Assembly (NCBI GenBank): GCA_018613035.1
Contig: JAGGRA010000027.1
Location: forward strand, 36,844-100,843
DNA from: Pseudomonas sp. ISL-84
Lineage (GTDB): Bacteria > Bacillota > Bacilli > Bacillales > Cytobacillaceae
Direction: 5' to 3'
Length of the DNA stretch: 64,000 nt
Part shown: one piece after another, positions 1 through 8,074 of the stretch
How the letters are laid out: the number at the start of each line of letters is the position of its first letter
Position numbering within the stretch: position 1 is the stretch's first letter
Position numbers and translations under genes: made by a program
Notes under the pieces: generated by a model
What the model saw: only the letters and a program-made list of their open reading frames with translations
Database searches by the model: none
What the model was told of the DNA's origin: nothing

Positions 1-28
1 AAAGTTCCTCGGATACTTTTTCGAATAA
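1..28 (+). CDS. ftsA: Cell division protein FtsA, extreme 3' end (partial)
   Basis: Only the last eight codons and a TAA stop are inside the window (reading from base 2, KFLGYFFE then stop). An aromatic, acidic C-terminal tail of this kind is typical of Bacillus FtsA, the actin-like membrane tether of the Z-ring, and ftsA normally sits immediately upstream of ftsZ. The call rests on position and this short tail, so it is probable rather than proven. Confidence 0.6.
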
Positions 29-197
29 CTTGATTTGATTCGCACGGGTTTTGGAAACGGAATAACCAGCCATTGGGCTATCATCAAAAAAGACAAGCAC
101 TGCGAAATAGGATGCAAAGCCTCTTTCATTGTGCAAATTAAAAAGCGAATCAGAAAAAGGTGTTCTTAGGAATATCGACGAATTAGGAGGATTAGTC

Positions 198-1340
198 ATG
201 TTGGAATTTGATACGAATTTAGATTCATTAGCAACGATAAAAGTAATCGGCGTTGGAGGCGGCGGTAACAATGCAGTAAATAGAATGATTGAGCACGGTG
301 TGCAGGGTGTCGAATTTATTGCAGTCAACACAGATGCACAGGCGCTGAACCTGTCTAAGGCAGAGGTGAAGATGCAAATTGGCGGAAAGCTTACAAGAGG
401 TCTTGGTGCAGGTGCAAACCCTGAGGTAGGCAAAAAAGCAGCTGAAGAAAGCAAGGAGCAGGTTGAAGAAGCTTTAAAAGGCGCAGATATGGTATTTGTT
501 ACTGCTGGAATGGGAGGCGGAACTGGAACAGGTGCTGCCCCGGTAATTGCCCAAATCGCCCGTGATCTAGGCGCCTTGACAGTTGGAGTTGTTACCCGCC
601 CATTTACATTTGAAGGCAGAAAGCGTTCAACTCAGGCTGCCGGCGGTATTGCTTCCATGAAAGAAGCTGTGGATACCTTAATTGTTATTCCTAATGACAG
701 GCTGTTAGAAATTGTTGATAAAAGCACTCCGATGCTTGAAGCTTTCCGTGAAGCGGATAATGTTCTTCGACAGGGTGTACAGGGTATTTCCGATTTGATT
801 GCCGTACCTGGACTAATCAACCTTGATTTTGCAGATGTAAAAACGATTATGTCGAATAAAGGATCTGCATTAATGGGAATTGGTGTTGCTGCAGGCGAAA
901 ACCGCGCGGCTGAAGCAGCCAAAAAAGCTATTTCATCACCATTGCTTGAAACGTCAATTGACGGCGCTCAGGGGGTTCTGATGAATATCACAGGCGGATC
1001 CAATCTAAGCCTGTATGAAGTCCAGGAAGCTGCTGATATTGTTGCTTCTGCGTCAGACCAGGACGTGAACATGATTTTTGGTTCTGTTATTAATGAAAAT
1101 CTAAAGGATGAAATTGTTGTAACGGTTATTGCGACCGGATTTAACGAGGAAGTCATCCAGCCAAAACCAACCAGACCTTCGTTTGGACAGCCGAAAGCTG
1201 CACCAAGCATGGGAACGGTCAAGCGTGAGCAAAAGAGGGAGGAAGCTCCCCAGGAACCTGCAAGAAGCAATCAGTCACACCAGCCGGAAGAAGCTTTGGA
1301 TATTCCAACCTTCCTCCGCAACCGCAATCGCAGAAGATAA
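198..1340 (+). CDS. ftsZ: Cell division GTPase FtsZ
   Basis: Tubulin-like GTPase that polymerises into the Z-ring at midcell and organises septal wall synthesis. The protein is 380 residues, matching Bacillus FtsZ. Visible are the N-terminal GGGGNNA loop near residue 20, the tubulin signature GGGTGTG near residues 104-110, and the conserved C-terminal tail [14 protein letters not shown] that binds FtsA, SepF and other partners. A longer in-frame ORF begins at 129, but the ATG at 198 is preceded by AGGAGG at a good distance and gives the family N-terminus MLEFDTN. It follows ftsA and is closed by a strong terminator. Confidence 0.98.
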   Translation: MLEFDTNLDSLATIKVIGVGGGGNNAVNRMIEHGVQGVEFIAVNTDAQALNLSKAEVKMQIGGKLTRGLGAGANPEVGKKAAEESKEQVEEALKGADMVFVTAGMGGGTGTGAAPVIAQIARDLGALTVGVVTRPFTFEGRKRSTQAAGGIASMKEAVDTLIVIPNDRLLEIVDKSTPMLEAFREADNVLRQGVQGISDLIAVPGLINLDFADVKTIMSNKGSALMGIGVAAGENRAAEAAKKAISSPLLETSIDGAQGVLMNITGGSNLSLYEVQEAADIVASASDQDVNMIFGSVINENLKDEIVVTVIATGFNEEVIQPKPTRPSFGQPKAAPSMGTVKREQKREEAPQEPARSNQSHQPEEALDIPTFLRNRNRRR

Positions 1341-1352
1341 TGATCGTACTAT

Positions 1353-1397
1353 AAAAAACCACCTGGAATCAGAGTTTATGATTTCAGGTGGTTTTTT
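1353..1397 (+). terminator. Rho-independent terminator of ftsZ
   Basis: An A-run, a stem pairing ACCACCTG with CAGGTGGT (imperfectly extended inward) and a following run of six T lie 12 bases after the ftsZ stop. It should end the ftsA-ftsZ transcript. Confidence 0.85.
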
Positions 1398-1483
1398 ACG
1401 AGAAAGTTGCGTAATAGCTATTTTCTGCTGATTTAGCAGTGTGTTGATTGGAGAGGCCAATTTTATAGGGCTATTGTCTCGGA

Positions 1484-1518
1484 AAAAAGAGGGTGTCCAT
1501 TTAGGACACCCTCTTTTT
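1484..1518 (-). terminator. Rho-independent terminator of hmp (bidirectional)
   Basis: Perfect inverted repeat AAAAAGAGGGTGTCC / GGACACCCTCTTTTT with a 6-base loop, only a few bases beyond the hmp stop on the minus strand. The A/T flanks make it usable in both directions. Confidence 0.85.
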
Positions 1519-1521
1519 GAT

Positions 1522-2751
1522 TTATACAGATTGTGGTTCTTTTAATGCCATTGAAGGACCAAAGAATTCATAACGGATATTTTCTTTTTTGAAACCTGCT
1601 TCAAGCAATGCTTCGTACATAGCTTGCATAAACGGTACAGGACCGCACATATAAACCAGGCTATCCATATTGGATACGATGGATTTTAGCCATTCAGATG
1701 TTATATAGCCTTCTTTATCGTAGGCCTTCTCTTCCTTATCCTTTTCGGATGGCTTTTCATAACAGAAATAAGCTTTTACTAACTGATTGTTTTCTTCTAT
1801 ATTTTTTATATCCTCAGCAAAAGCGTGCACATTTCCATTGATTGCGGCATGGATAAAGGTAGTTTCGTTAGACAAATCTGAAGCATCAATGTGGCGAAGC
1901 ATACTCAGCATAGGGGTTATACCAACGCCGCCGCTAAGGAGAACGATCGGTTTGTCAGTCTGTTCAAGAACAAATTCTCCGGCTGGTGCGCTTATTTCGA
2001 TTTGATCGCCTTCCTTTACTTCATTATGAAGGTAGTTTGATATCTTTCCTTCCGGCTTCTCATTGGTGCCTTCTTCTTTCTTGACAGAAATGCGATAATA
2101 CGATTTTTCTGGAGAGTCAGATAGGCTGTATTGACGAATGTGTGTATATTCTTCCCCTTGTATATTTAGCTTCACACTAATATATTGGCCAGGCAGATAG
2201 TCGGCAATTTCTCCGCCATTAACTGGACTGAAGTAGAATGATGTGATTACATCGCTTTCCTTAACTTTCTTTGTAACGGTAAACGTTCTGAAGTCCTCCC
2301 AGCCGCCTGGTTTCTGGCTGGCTTCATCATAAAGGTTCTTTTCCAAGCCGATAAAAGCATCAGCAATAACTCCATATGCTTTTGTCCATGCCTCAATGAT
2401 TTCGTCGGTAGCTGCTTCTTTAAGAACCTCTTTTATTGCAAGGATTAAATGCTCCCCAACAATTGGATAATGCTCCGGTTTAATTCCTAATGATCGGTGC
2501 TTGTGAGCAATCTGAGTTACAACAGGCAGGATGACCTCAAGCTTGTCAATGTATTTTGCAGCGGCATAAACAGAGTTAGCAAGCGCTTTCTGCTGCCTTC
2601 CCTGCTTTTGATTTGCATGGTTAAAAATATTTAATAGTTCAGGATGATTTGTAAACATTAGCTTATAAAAGGTTTTAGTGATATCTTCGCCATGTTTTTC
2701 AAGTACAGGTACAGTGCTTTTAATAATTTCTATTGTTTTTGTGTCTAGCAT
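1522..2751 (-). CDS. hmp: Flavohemoprotein Hmp (nitric oxide dioxygenase)
   Basis: Converts NO plus O2 to nitrate using NAD(P)H, FAD and heme. The N-terminal globin domain spans about residues 1-140, with the proximal His in IAHKHRSLGI near residue 84. It is followed by a ferredoxin-reductase-type FAD domain (RQYSLSDSP) and an NAD domain with SGGVGITPMLSML. Length (409 aa) matches the family. A GTG directly precedes the ATG; I chose the ATG because it gives the MLDTKTIEIIKS start seen in Bacillus Hmp, although AAGGAG is nearer optimal for the GTG at 2754. It is a single-gene unit, transcribed against its neighbours, lying between ftsZ and spoIIGA where B. subtilis carries bpr. Confidence 0.95.
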   Translation of the reverse strand: MLDTKTIEIIKSTVPVLEKHGEDITKTFYKLMFTNHPELLNIFNHANQKQGRQQKALANSVYAAAKYIDKLEVILPVVTQIAHKHRSLGIKPEHYPIVGEHLILAIKEVLKEAATDEIIEAWTKAYGVIADAFIGLEKNLYDEASQKPGGWEDFRTFTVTKKVKESDVITSFYFSPVNGGEIADYLPGQYISVKLNIQGEEYTHIRQYSLSDSPEKSYYRISVKKEEGTNEKPEGKISNYLHNEVKEGDQIEISAPAGEFVLEQTDKPIVLLSGGVGITPMLSMLRHIDASDLSNETTFIHAAINGNVHAFAEDIKNIEENNQLVKAYFCYEKPSEKDKEEKAYDKEGYITSEWLKSIVSNMDSLVYMCGPVPFMQAMYEALLEAGFKKENIRYEFFGPSMALKEPQSV

Positions 2752-2785
2752 CACAGCAAAACTCCTTTTTTATATTTTCACTGTC

Positions 2786-2828
2786 ATTATAGGTCATATA
2801 AAAAAGAAAATATGTGATGTACATCACA
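2786..2828 (-). promoter_or_regulatory. hmp promoter with Fnr/CRP-type palindrome
   Basis: On the minus strand a perfect -10 (TATAAT, 2791-2786) lacks a good -35 at 17 bp. Instead the perfect 16-bp palindrome TGTGATGTACATCACA (2813-2828), matching the Fnr consensus TGTGA-N6-TCACA, is centred about 41 bases upstream of the expected start site. That is the classical class II activator position. I infer Fnr-type activation under low oxygen; the regulator gene is not in the window. Confidence 0.7.
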
Positions 2829-2929
2829 CTATTAAAAAATAACGAAAACAATTAAAGAGCTAAAAAAGGAAAAATACTGACAAAATCCGAAGGGAAATAG
2901 GAAAATTTCTATCGTTTTGCTTACAGAAA

Positions 2930-2963
2930 GTGACACACTTTAACTGCTGTTATGCGCTATACT
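2930..2963 (+). promoter_or_regulatory. Putative Spo0A-dependent spoIIG promoter
   Basis: GTGACA (2930-2935) and TATACT (2958-2963) are separated by 22 bp, the abnormal spacing known for the B. subtilis spoIIG sigma-A promoter, which needs Spo0A~P. A TGACAAA sequence at 2878-2884, about 90 bp upstream of the expected start, resembles a 0A box. Spacing is the main evidence and the 0A box is weak. Confidence 0.5.
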
Positions 2964-3019
2964 TTTTTCTAACAGAATCATAGCATCATAACTTCCACAG
3001 AATTTCGGAGGTTTTCACT

Positions 3020-3040
3020 ATGGTTTATTTGAGTGCTTAG
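3020..3040 (+). other. Possible six-codon leader ORF before spoIIGA
   Basis: ATG at 3020 follows a strong Shine-Dalgarno (CGGAGG, 3006-3011) at about 8 bases and opens a six-codon frame (MVYLSA) ending TAG at 3040. The spoIIGA ribosome site starts a few bases later. It may be translated as a leader or be chance; no homologue is known to me. Confidence 0.3.
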
Positions 3041-3060
3041 CTTTTTAAGGGGGAAGATAA

Positions 3061-3999
3061 TTGGCGGTATATTTGGATATTATCTGGGCATTAAACTTTA
3101 TGTTTGATAGCCTTCTCCTTTATCTGACAGCCATTATTTTAAAGAGGGAAGTTCGTCTCTGGAGAGTTTTTGCGGGAGGCTTGATAGGTTCGGTTATTAT
3201 TTTATTAATTTTTACCCCATTAAATACCTATTCTGGACACCCCATAACAAAATTATTATTCTCTGTTGCCATGGTATTTACTGCATTTGGCTTTAAACGT
3301 TTACGGTTTTTTTTAAAAGGACTTATGACTTTTTATTTTGCTACATTTTTAATTGGAGGATCCTTAATTGGCATCCATTATTTTATTAAATTCGATTTTC
3401 AGCTTTCTTCTTCTGTTATGCTAGCAAGTGTTAAAGGATTTGGAGACCCAATCAGCTGGCTGTTCGTGCTGCTGGGCTTTCCGCTAGCCTGGCATTTTTC
3501 AAAAAGGAATATTGAAGGAATTGAAATGACCAAAATCCAATATGACTCCCTGGTCCAAGTCCTAATTGTTATTAATGAACGAGAATATCGTTTCAAAGGC
3601 TTGATTGACAGCGGCAACCAGCTTTATGATCCTATTTCTAAGATGCCGGTCATGTTTATTTCGATTAAAGACAGGCTTGAACAATTTCCTGAGGAAATAA
3701 TAAAAATTGCTGGAAACCCTGAAGAAATTATACTAGGCAATGAATCAATCAGCGTTGAATGGGAGCATAAAATGAGGGTTATTCCTTGCAAGGTAGTTGG
3801 ACAAGAACATCAGCTTATCATTGCTTTTAAACCAGATCGCATCGTTATAGAAAAAGAAAATGACATAATCGAAGCAGAAAGGGGATTAGTCTCTTTTTCA
3901 CTGCAGCAGCTTTCCGCTGACGATGCGTTCCAATGTATCGTTCATCCTAAAATGCTTACTGGCATAAGCAAAACAAAGCCGGATGCAAAAGTAAGTTAA
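3061..3999 (+). CDS. spoIIGA: Sigma-E processing aspartyl peptidase SpoIIGA
   Basis: Mother-cell membrane protease that removes the pro-sequence of sigma-E in response to forespore SpoIIR. The N-terminal half (to about residue 150) has five hydrophobic membrane segments. The C-terminal half carries [11 protein letters not shown], with the catalytic aspartate at residue 183 as in B. subtilis. Length of 312 residues is normal. The start is TTG, supported by AAGGGGGAAG just upstream and by alignment of the first residues ([12 protein letters not shown]). sigE follows after a 44-base gap, so protease and substrate are co-transcribed. Confidence 0.96.
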   Translation: MAVYLDIIWALNFMFDSLLLYLTAIILKREVRLWRVFAGGLIGSVIILLIFTPLNTYSGHPITKLLFSVAMVFTAFGFKRLRFFLKGLMTFYFATFLIGGSLIGIHYFIKFDFQLSSSVMLASVKGFGDPISWLFVLLGFPLAWHFSKRNIEGIEMTKIQYDSLVQVLIVINEREYRFKGLIDSGNQLYDPISKMPVMFISIKDRLEQFPEEIIKIAGNPEEIILGNESISVEWEHKMRVIPCKVVGQEHQLIIAFKPDRIVIEKENDIIEAERGLVSFSLQQLSADDAFQCIVHPKMLTGISKTKPDAKVS

Positions 4000-4043
4000 T
4001 ATACTATACTCTGCAGAAACATATTTTAGAAGGAGGACAATTC

Positions 4044-4763
4044 ATGAAAAAGTTAAAACTTCGCTTATCCTATTATTGGTATAAATTATTAATTAAGCTG
4101 GGGATCAAAACAGATGAAGTATATTATATAGGCGGCAGCGAAGCACTCCCTCCTCCTCTCAGCAAGGAAGAAGAAGAAATGCTTCTTATCAAGCTTCCGA
4201 AAGGGGATAAAGCTGCAAGATCCATTCTAATTGAAAGAAACCTCAGATTGGTTGTTTATATTGCGAGAAAGTTCGAAAATACCGGCATTAATATAGAGGA
4301 TTTGATCAGCATCGGAACAATCGGTCTGATTAAAGCGGTTAATACCTTTAACCCTGAGAAAAAAATAAAGCTGGCTACATACGCTTCCCGCTGTATTGAG
4401 AATGAGATTCTAATGTACTTAAGAAGAAATAATAAAATTCGCTCTGAAGTCTCCTTCGATGAACCATTAAATATAGATTGGGATGGGAATGAATTGCTGC
4501 TTTCCGATGTGCTTGGCACTGAGGATGACATCATTACCAAGGATCTGGAAGCCAATGTTGATAAAAAGCTCCTCCTAAAAGCCTTGCATCAGCTTTCAGA
4601 CAGAGAGAAGCAAATCATGGAGCTGAGGTTCGGGCTTGGATCAGGCGAAGAAAAAACCCAAAAAGACGTGGCAGATATGCTTGGAATTTCCCAGTCCTAT
4701 ATATCCCGCCTGGAAAAAAGGATTATTAAAAGATTGAAGAAGGAATTTAACAAGATGGTCTAG
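4044..4763 (+). CDS. sigE: RNA polymerase sigma-E factor precursor (early mother cell)
   Basis: Directs early mother-cell sporulation genes. At 239 residues it equals B. subtilis pro-sigma-E. The basic, amphipathic N-terminal ~27 residues ([16 protein letters not shown]...) form the inhibitory pro-sequence removed by SpoIIGA, with the expected cleavage near [10 protein letters not shown]. Region 2 ([31 protein letters not shown]) and the region 4 helix-turn-helix ([21 protein letters not shown]) are intact. AAGGAGGAC precedes the ATG. It is the second gene of the spoIIG operon. Confidence 0.97.
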   Translation: MKKLKLRLSYYWYKLLIKLGIKTDEVYYIGGSEALPPPLSKEEEEMLLIKLPKGDKAARSILIERNLRLVVYIARKFENTGINIEDLISIGTIGLIKAVNTFNPEKKIKLATYASRCIENEILMYLRRNNKIRSEVSFDEPLNIDWDGNELLLSDVLGTEDDIITKDLEANVDKKLLLKALHQLSDREKQIMELRFGLGSGEEKTQKDVADMLGISQSYISRLEKRIIKRLKKEFNKMV

Positions 4764-4884
4764 AAAATTCAGAACAGTTTTTGTGGAATCCTATTAAATA
4801 TTTTTTTACAAAAATTTGCAAGCGAAAAACCTAGTGGTTATGATGTTTTGGCCATTTGCCCATCCGGCGGGAGTAATAGCCGGT

Positions 4885-4912
4885 GCATATTTTTCCTGCT
4901 CAAGGAGATACT
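4885..4912 (+). promoter_or_regulatory. Putative sigma-F-type promoter of sigG
   Basis: GCATA (4885-4889) and GGAGATACT (4904-4912) separated by 14 bp resemble the forespore sigma-F consensus (GYWTA, about 15 bp, GGnrAnAnT). It lies 40-65 bp upstream of the sigG start, as expected because sigG is first transcribed by sigma-F in B. subtilis. Confidence 0.55.
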
Positions 4913-4928
4913 GTTTTTTGTACAGCAG

Positions 4929-4943
4929 CTCCTGTGAGGAGGG
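4929..4943 (+). promoter_or_regulatory. Hairpin sequestering the sigG ribosome-binding site
   Basis: CTCCT (4929-4933), loop GTG, AGGAG (4937-4941): the 3' arm is the Shine-Dalgarno of sigG itself. Together with the TTG start this should lower translation. From memory, a comparable RBS-occluding hairpin has been described for B. subtilis sigG. Confidence 0.55.
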
Positions 4944-4950
4944 AAATGGA

Positions 4951-5730
4951 TTGACTCGAAATAAAGTAGAAATTTGCGGTGTTGATACTTCAAAGCTTCC
5001 AGTTTTAAAAAACGAAGAAATGAGAGAGCTCTTCAAGCAAATGCATAAGGGGGATATAACCGCACGGGAAAAACTCGTCAACGGCAACTTGCGTCTCGTT
5101 TTAAGTGTGATCCAGCGATTTAATAACAGAGGCGAATTTGTTGATGACCTGTTCCAGGTCGGCTGTATCGGTCTCATGAAATCTATTGATAATTTTGATT
5201 TAAGTCAAAACGTTAAGTTTTCCACCTATGCAGTCCCAATGATTATCGGAGAAATTCGCAGATATCTGAGGGATAATAACCCTATACGCGTATCCCGGTC
5301 ATTAAGGGATATTGCTTATAAAGCGCTGCAAGTGCGAGAACGCTTGATGAGTAAAACCTCAAGAGAACCGACCGCTGAAGAAATTGCCAAAGAGCTCGAT
5401 GTTCCGCATGAGGAAATTGTTTTCGCATTGGATGCGATCCAGGATCCCGTCTCCTTATTTGAACCGATCTATAATGATGGTGGAGACCCGATTTACGTGA
5501 TGGATCAGTTGAGCGATGAACGAAACAAGGATATTCAATGGATTGAGGAAATAGCATTAAAAGAAGGTATGCGGAGACTGAATGAAAGAGAAAAGCTTAT
5601 TCTAAGGAAGCGCTTCTTCCAGGGAAAAACCCAAATGGAAGTGGCCGAGGAAATTGGCATTTCCCAGGCACAGGTCTCCAGACTGGAAAAAGCCGCTATT
5701 AAACAAATGAATAAAAATATTCAAAGCTGA
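4951..5730 (+). CDS. sigG: RNA polymerase sigma-G factor (late forespore)
   Basis: Forespore sigma factor that switches on late genes after engulfment. The 259-residue product begins TRNKVEICGVDTSKLP, the family N-terminus, so the start is TTG at 4951 with GAGGAGGG upstream. An in-frame ORF extends back to 4816, but its translation is unlike any sigma factor. Regions 2 (NGNLRLVLSVIQRFNNRGE, DLFQVGCIGLMKSIDNF), 3 and 4 (QMEVAEEIGISQAQVSRLEKAA) are complete. It has its own promoter candidate and can also receive read-through from sigE. Confidence 0.97.
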   Translation: MTRNKVEICGVDTSKLPVLKNEEMRELFKQMHKGDITAREKLVNGNLRLVLSVIQRFNNRGEFVDDLFQVGCIGLMKSIDNFDLSQNVKFSTYAVPMIIGEIRRYLRDNNPIRVSRSLRDIAYKALQVRERLMSKTSREPTAEEIAKELDVPHEEIVFALDAIQDPVSLFEPIYNDGGDPIYVMDQLSDERNKDIQWIEEIALKEGMRRLNEREKLILRKRFFQGKTQMEVAEEIGISQAQVSRLEKAAIKQMNKNIQS

Positions 5731-5751
5731 GCAGCCATTTTGGCTGCTTTA
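5729..5751 (+). terminator. Terminator-like hairpin after sigG
   Basis: AGCAGCCA / TGGCTGCT stem (loop TTT) starts on the sigG stop codon and is followed by a weak T-rich tail. A near-identical hairpin recurs at 6082-6105. Confidence 0.65.
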
Positions 5752-5759
5752 GTTTGTCA

Positions 5760-5806
5760 ACAAAAGGGGTTTAGAATGGTGTCATTCAAAAACCCTTTTT
5801 GTTTTT
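5760..5806 (+). terminator. Second hairpin with T-tract downstream of sigG
   Basis: An imperfect inverted repeat around AAAAGGGGTTT and AAAAACCCTTTTT, followed by GTTTTT. A further small stem (TGGCCA / TGGCCA, 5880-5898) with six T follows. Together these suggest stacked terminators in this 480-base gap, where I see no gene. Confidence 0.45.
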
Positions 5807-5939
5807 ATTGGGATTTCATTTTGTATTTGTTTAAGAATAGGCATGCCCCAGTCTGGTTTCTAGGCAATCACCTGAGTTGGCCAGGTCCAGTTGGCCATTT
5901 TTTGTATAGATTGTTGTTTTTGCTTAAGAACTCTGCCCA

Positions 5940-6013
5940 TTGATTTCAGCACGGGGCACTCAACGATCCACAGGCCGCCCGCGGAAAGCGAAGCACCTGG
6001 AACGGAAATCAAC
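5940..6013. repeat. Short copy of a dispersed repeat with TTGATTTC inverted ends
   Basis: Starts TTGATTTC (5940) and ends GAAATCAAC (6005-6013), giving inverted ends. The interior has CCGCCCGCGGAAAGCG. The ends resemble the larger element at 53924-54101. It is non-coding, lies between sigG and ylmC, and appears to be a truncated copy. Confidence 0.55.
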
Positions 6014-6039
6014 AGACCCATTTCACAGACGCATTAAAA

Positions 6040-6080
6040 GACTGTAGACAAACCCAATTTTATCGAGATTGTCTACAGTC
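6040..6080. repeat. 12-bp perfect inverted repeat
   Basis: GACTGTAGACAA and TTGTCTACAGTC pair perfectly around a 17-base loop. It directly precedes another terminator hairpin. It could be part of a terminator cluster or a decayed element end; no T-run follows it. Confidence 0.5.
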
Positions 6081-6081
6081 T

Positions 6082-6105
6082 GAGCAGCCAATTTGGCTGC
6101 TTTTT
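6082..6105 (+). terminator. Terminator hairpin upstream of ylmC
   Basis: AGCAGCCA / TGGCTGCT stem followed by five T. It differs from the hairpin at 5729-5751 by one or two bases, which suggests one is a duplicate. Confidence 0.7.
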
Positions 6106-6212
6106 GCTTTTTACAGCCTAAAGCTTTTATTCTTTTCACTCCTTTTCTAACATTTTTCATAGAGCAGCAAACATATATTTAATAAGAACATAAAATTGGG
6201 AGTGAAGTCTCT

Positions 6213-6482
6213 ATGGTGAAAATATCTGAATTTCAGATGAAAGATGTTGTTAATGTTGCGGATGGCAGAAAGCTTGGAAACATAGGTGATATTGACATTA
6301 ATATAAACACAGGCAAAATTGAAGCTGTTGTTATAGGCGGAGCAGGAAAAGTATTAGGCTTTTTCGGCAAGGATGAGGATATTGTCATTCCATGGAAAAA
6401 CATATTAAAAATCGGAGAGGATGTCATATTGGTTCGCTATAAAGATACAACTGAACTGAAGCATATCGAGGAAGAAGCGTAA
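6213..6482 (+). CDS. ylmC: PRC-barrel protein YlmC/YmxH family
   Basis: An 89-residue protein matching the YlmC/YmxH sporulation-associated PRC-barrel family along its whole length (MVKISEFQMKDVVNV, GKVLGFFGKDEDIVIPWKNILKIGEDVILV). The function is not firmly known; PRC-barrels bind RNA or protein partners. The ATG is preceded by GGGAGTGA. It follows the sigG gap where B. subtilis has ylmA-ylmB, and begins the ylm run. Confidence 0.9.
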   Translation: MVKISEFQMKDVVNVADGRKLGNIGDIDININTGKIEAVVIGGAGKVLGFFGKDEDIVIPWKNILKIGEDVILVRYKDTTELKHIEEEA

Positions 6483-6555
6483 AGAAGCGGTGTTAAAGCT
6501 GTAAACGGTCAAGACTGTATGGTAAACTATAGAAAAATAAGATGGGGTTTAAAAT

Positions 6556-7377
6556 ATGGAGCCATTTTCTTTAAAGAATAGAGAGTATTTTGTGATAAAA
6601 GAATGGACAGATCGTTTTCCTAATATAACAGCCGGATTCACAACCAAAAATGGCGGCTGCAGCCAAAATGAGTTTGAAGGCCTTAATGTAGGGTTGCATG
6701 TGAAAGACAGCTATGAAGCGGTCAGCCAAAATCGTAAGCATGTGGCTGGCTTGCTTGGTTTTTCTCCAGATAGGTGGGTTGGTGCGGAACAAACACACGA
6801 AGTAAGAATCCAAAAGGTATCCAAGGAAGACCAGGGTAAGGGCTCGTTAATATATGAGGACTCTTTTCCGGGCACTGACGGTTTTTTTACATATGATACA
6901 GGTGTATTATTAACTCTTTGTTACGCAGATTGTGTGCCCCTTTATTTTTTGCACGAAAAAACAGGAGCGATTGGCATTGCCCATGCAGGCTGGAAGGGTA
7001 CAGTCGAGGGAATTGGCAAAAAAATGGCCGAGTTCTACCGCAATGAAGGAATTGATTTACGTGAGGTTCAAGCAGTGATCGGGCCTTCCATATGCGAAAA
7101 TTGTTACATTGTTGATGATCGTGTCATTTCAAAAGTGCAAAAAATACTAGAAGATGTCGAGATAAAGCCATATAATTTAATTAATGACAATCAGTACCAT
7201 CTGGACTTGAAAAAGCTGAACATGCAAATTCTTTTGAATGCAGGTATTTTAGAAGATAATATATTAATTACGGAATATTGTACAAGCTGCGATAAGGACT
7301 ATTTCTTCTCCCATAGAAGAGATAAAGGGAGAACTGGCAGAATGATGAGCTTTATCGGATGGAAGGAGGAAGTCTGA
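6556..7377 (+). CDS. pgeF: Purine nucleoside phosphorylase / peptidoglycan editing factor YlmD
   Basis: DUF152 (laccase-fold) protein. Family members phosphorolyse adenosine and inosine and have been linked to peptidoglycan precursor editing. The 273 residues include the metal-ligand motifs AEQTHE, CYADCVPLYF and GIAHAGWKGTVEGIG, the GPSICENCY segment, and the C-terminal SHRRDKGRTGRMMSFI. The ATG at 6556 has a purine-rich region (GATGGGG) upstream. It is followed 6 bases later by ylmE in the same operon. Confidence 0.92.
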   Translation: MEPFSLKNREYFVIKEWTDRFPNITAGFTTKNGGCSQNEFEGLNVGLHVKDSYEAVSQNRKHVAGLLGFSPDRWVGAEQTHEVRIQKVSKEDQGKGSLIYEDSFPGTDGFFTYDTGVLLTLCYADCVPLYFLHEKTGAIGIAHAGWKGTVEGIGKKMAEFYRNEGIDLREVQAVIGPSICENCYIVDDRVISKVQKILEDVEIKPYNLINDNQYHLDLKKLNMQILLNAGILEDNILITEYCTSCDKDYFFSHRRDKGRTGRMMSFIGWKEEV

Positions 7378-7383
7378 AGTCAA

Positions 7384-8073
7384 ATGAAAGTTGAAGAAAA
7401 TTTAAAGCAAATAAAGTCCGCCATTCTGGAAGTATGCGAAAAAGCGGGGCGTAATCCTGATGAAATCACAGTTATTGCTGTTACTAAATATGTTTCAATA
7501 GAAAGAGCCCAAGAAGCTTTTGTGGCTGGAATTGAGAATTTAGGAGAAAACAGAGATGATGGACTCCTTGCCAAGTGGGAAGTTTTAAAGGACAAGCCGA
7601 CCTGGCACTTTATCGGTACACTTCAAACCAGGAAGGTAAAAAACATTATTGATAAGGTTGATTTTATCCATTCATTGGATCGGATATCGCTTGCAAAGGA
7701 AATTGATAAACGGGCAGCGAAAAAAATTAATTGTTTTGTTCAGGTTAATGTTTCAGGAGAAGAGTCCAAACAGGGAATTAACCCTGAAGACGTAGCTGCA
7801 TTCATTTCAAGCCTTGAAGAGTTTAAGAACCTGAACATTATCGGGCTTATGACGATGGCACCGTTCACTTCCGATGAAGATTTGCTTCGTTCCTGTTTCC
7901 GCAAACTGAAGGACCTTCAAGCAGAGGTGAGAGACCTTAATTACGATTTTGCTCCATGCACTGAGCTTTCCATGGGCATGTCAAACGATTTTGCCATTGC
8001 TATTGAAGAAGGGGCTACCATGGTGAGAATTGGAACTGCTTTAGTAGGCGAAAAGGATCAGGAGGTTCAATAA
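7384..8073 (+). CDS. ylmE: PLP homeostasis protein (YggS/PROSC family) YlmE
   Basis: Single-domain TIM-barrel protein that binds pyridoxal phosphate and buffers PLP levels; no enzymatic activity is established. At 229 residues it shows the PLP-lysine region [36 protein letters not shown] and the C-terminal [28 protein letters not shown]. It sits between pgeF and sepF, and its stop is two bases before the sepF ATG, which uses GGAGG inside ylmE. Confidence 0.93.
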   Translation: MKVEENLKQIKSAILEVCEKAGRNPDEITVIAVTKYVSIERAQEAFVAGIENLGENRDDGLLAKWEVLKDKPTWHFIGTLQTRKVKNIIDKVDFIHSLDRISLAKEIDKRAAKKINCFVQVNVSGEESKQGINPEDVAAFISSLEEFKNLNIIGLMTMAPFTSDEDLLRSCFRKLKDLQAEVRDLNYDFAPCTELSMGMSNDFAIAIEEGATMVRIGTALVGEKDQEVQ

Positions 8074-8074
8074 A

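Noticed and set aside
129..197. Upstream extension of ftsZ
   Set aside because: No SD, and residues are not conserved; the ATG at 198 has AGGAGG and the family N-terminus.
632..922. Minus-strand ORFs inside ftsZ and similar long antisense ORFs inside ileS, pyrAB, priA and smc
   Set aside because: They are shadows of strongly coding plus-strand genes with no SD and no recognisable protein families.
4816..4950. N-terminal 45-codon extension of sigG in frame
   Set aside because: The translation is unlike sigma factors, and it contains the putative sigma-F promoter and SD hairpin; the TTG at 4951 gives the conserved N-terminus.
5740..5943. 67-codon ORF after sigG
   Set aside because: It begins inside the terminator hairpin, has no SD, and its sequence runs through hairpins and repeat; composition is non-coding.
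6168..6180. CATATATTT as a sigma-E -10 for ylmC
   Set aside because: The only -35-like TCATA upstream is about 10 bp away, too close for sigma-E spacing.
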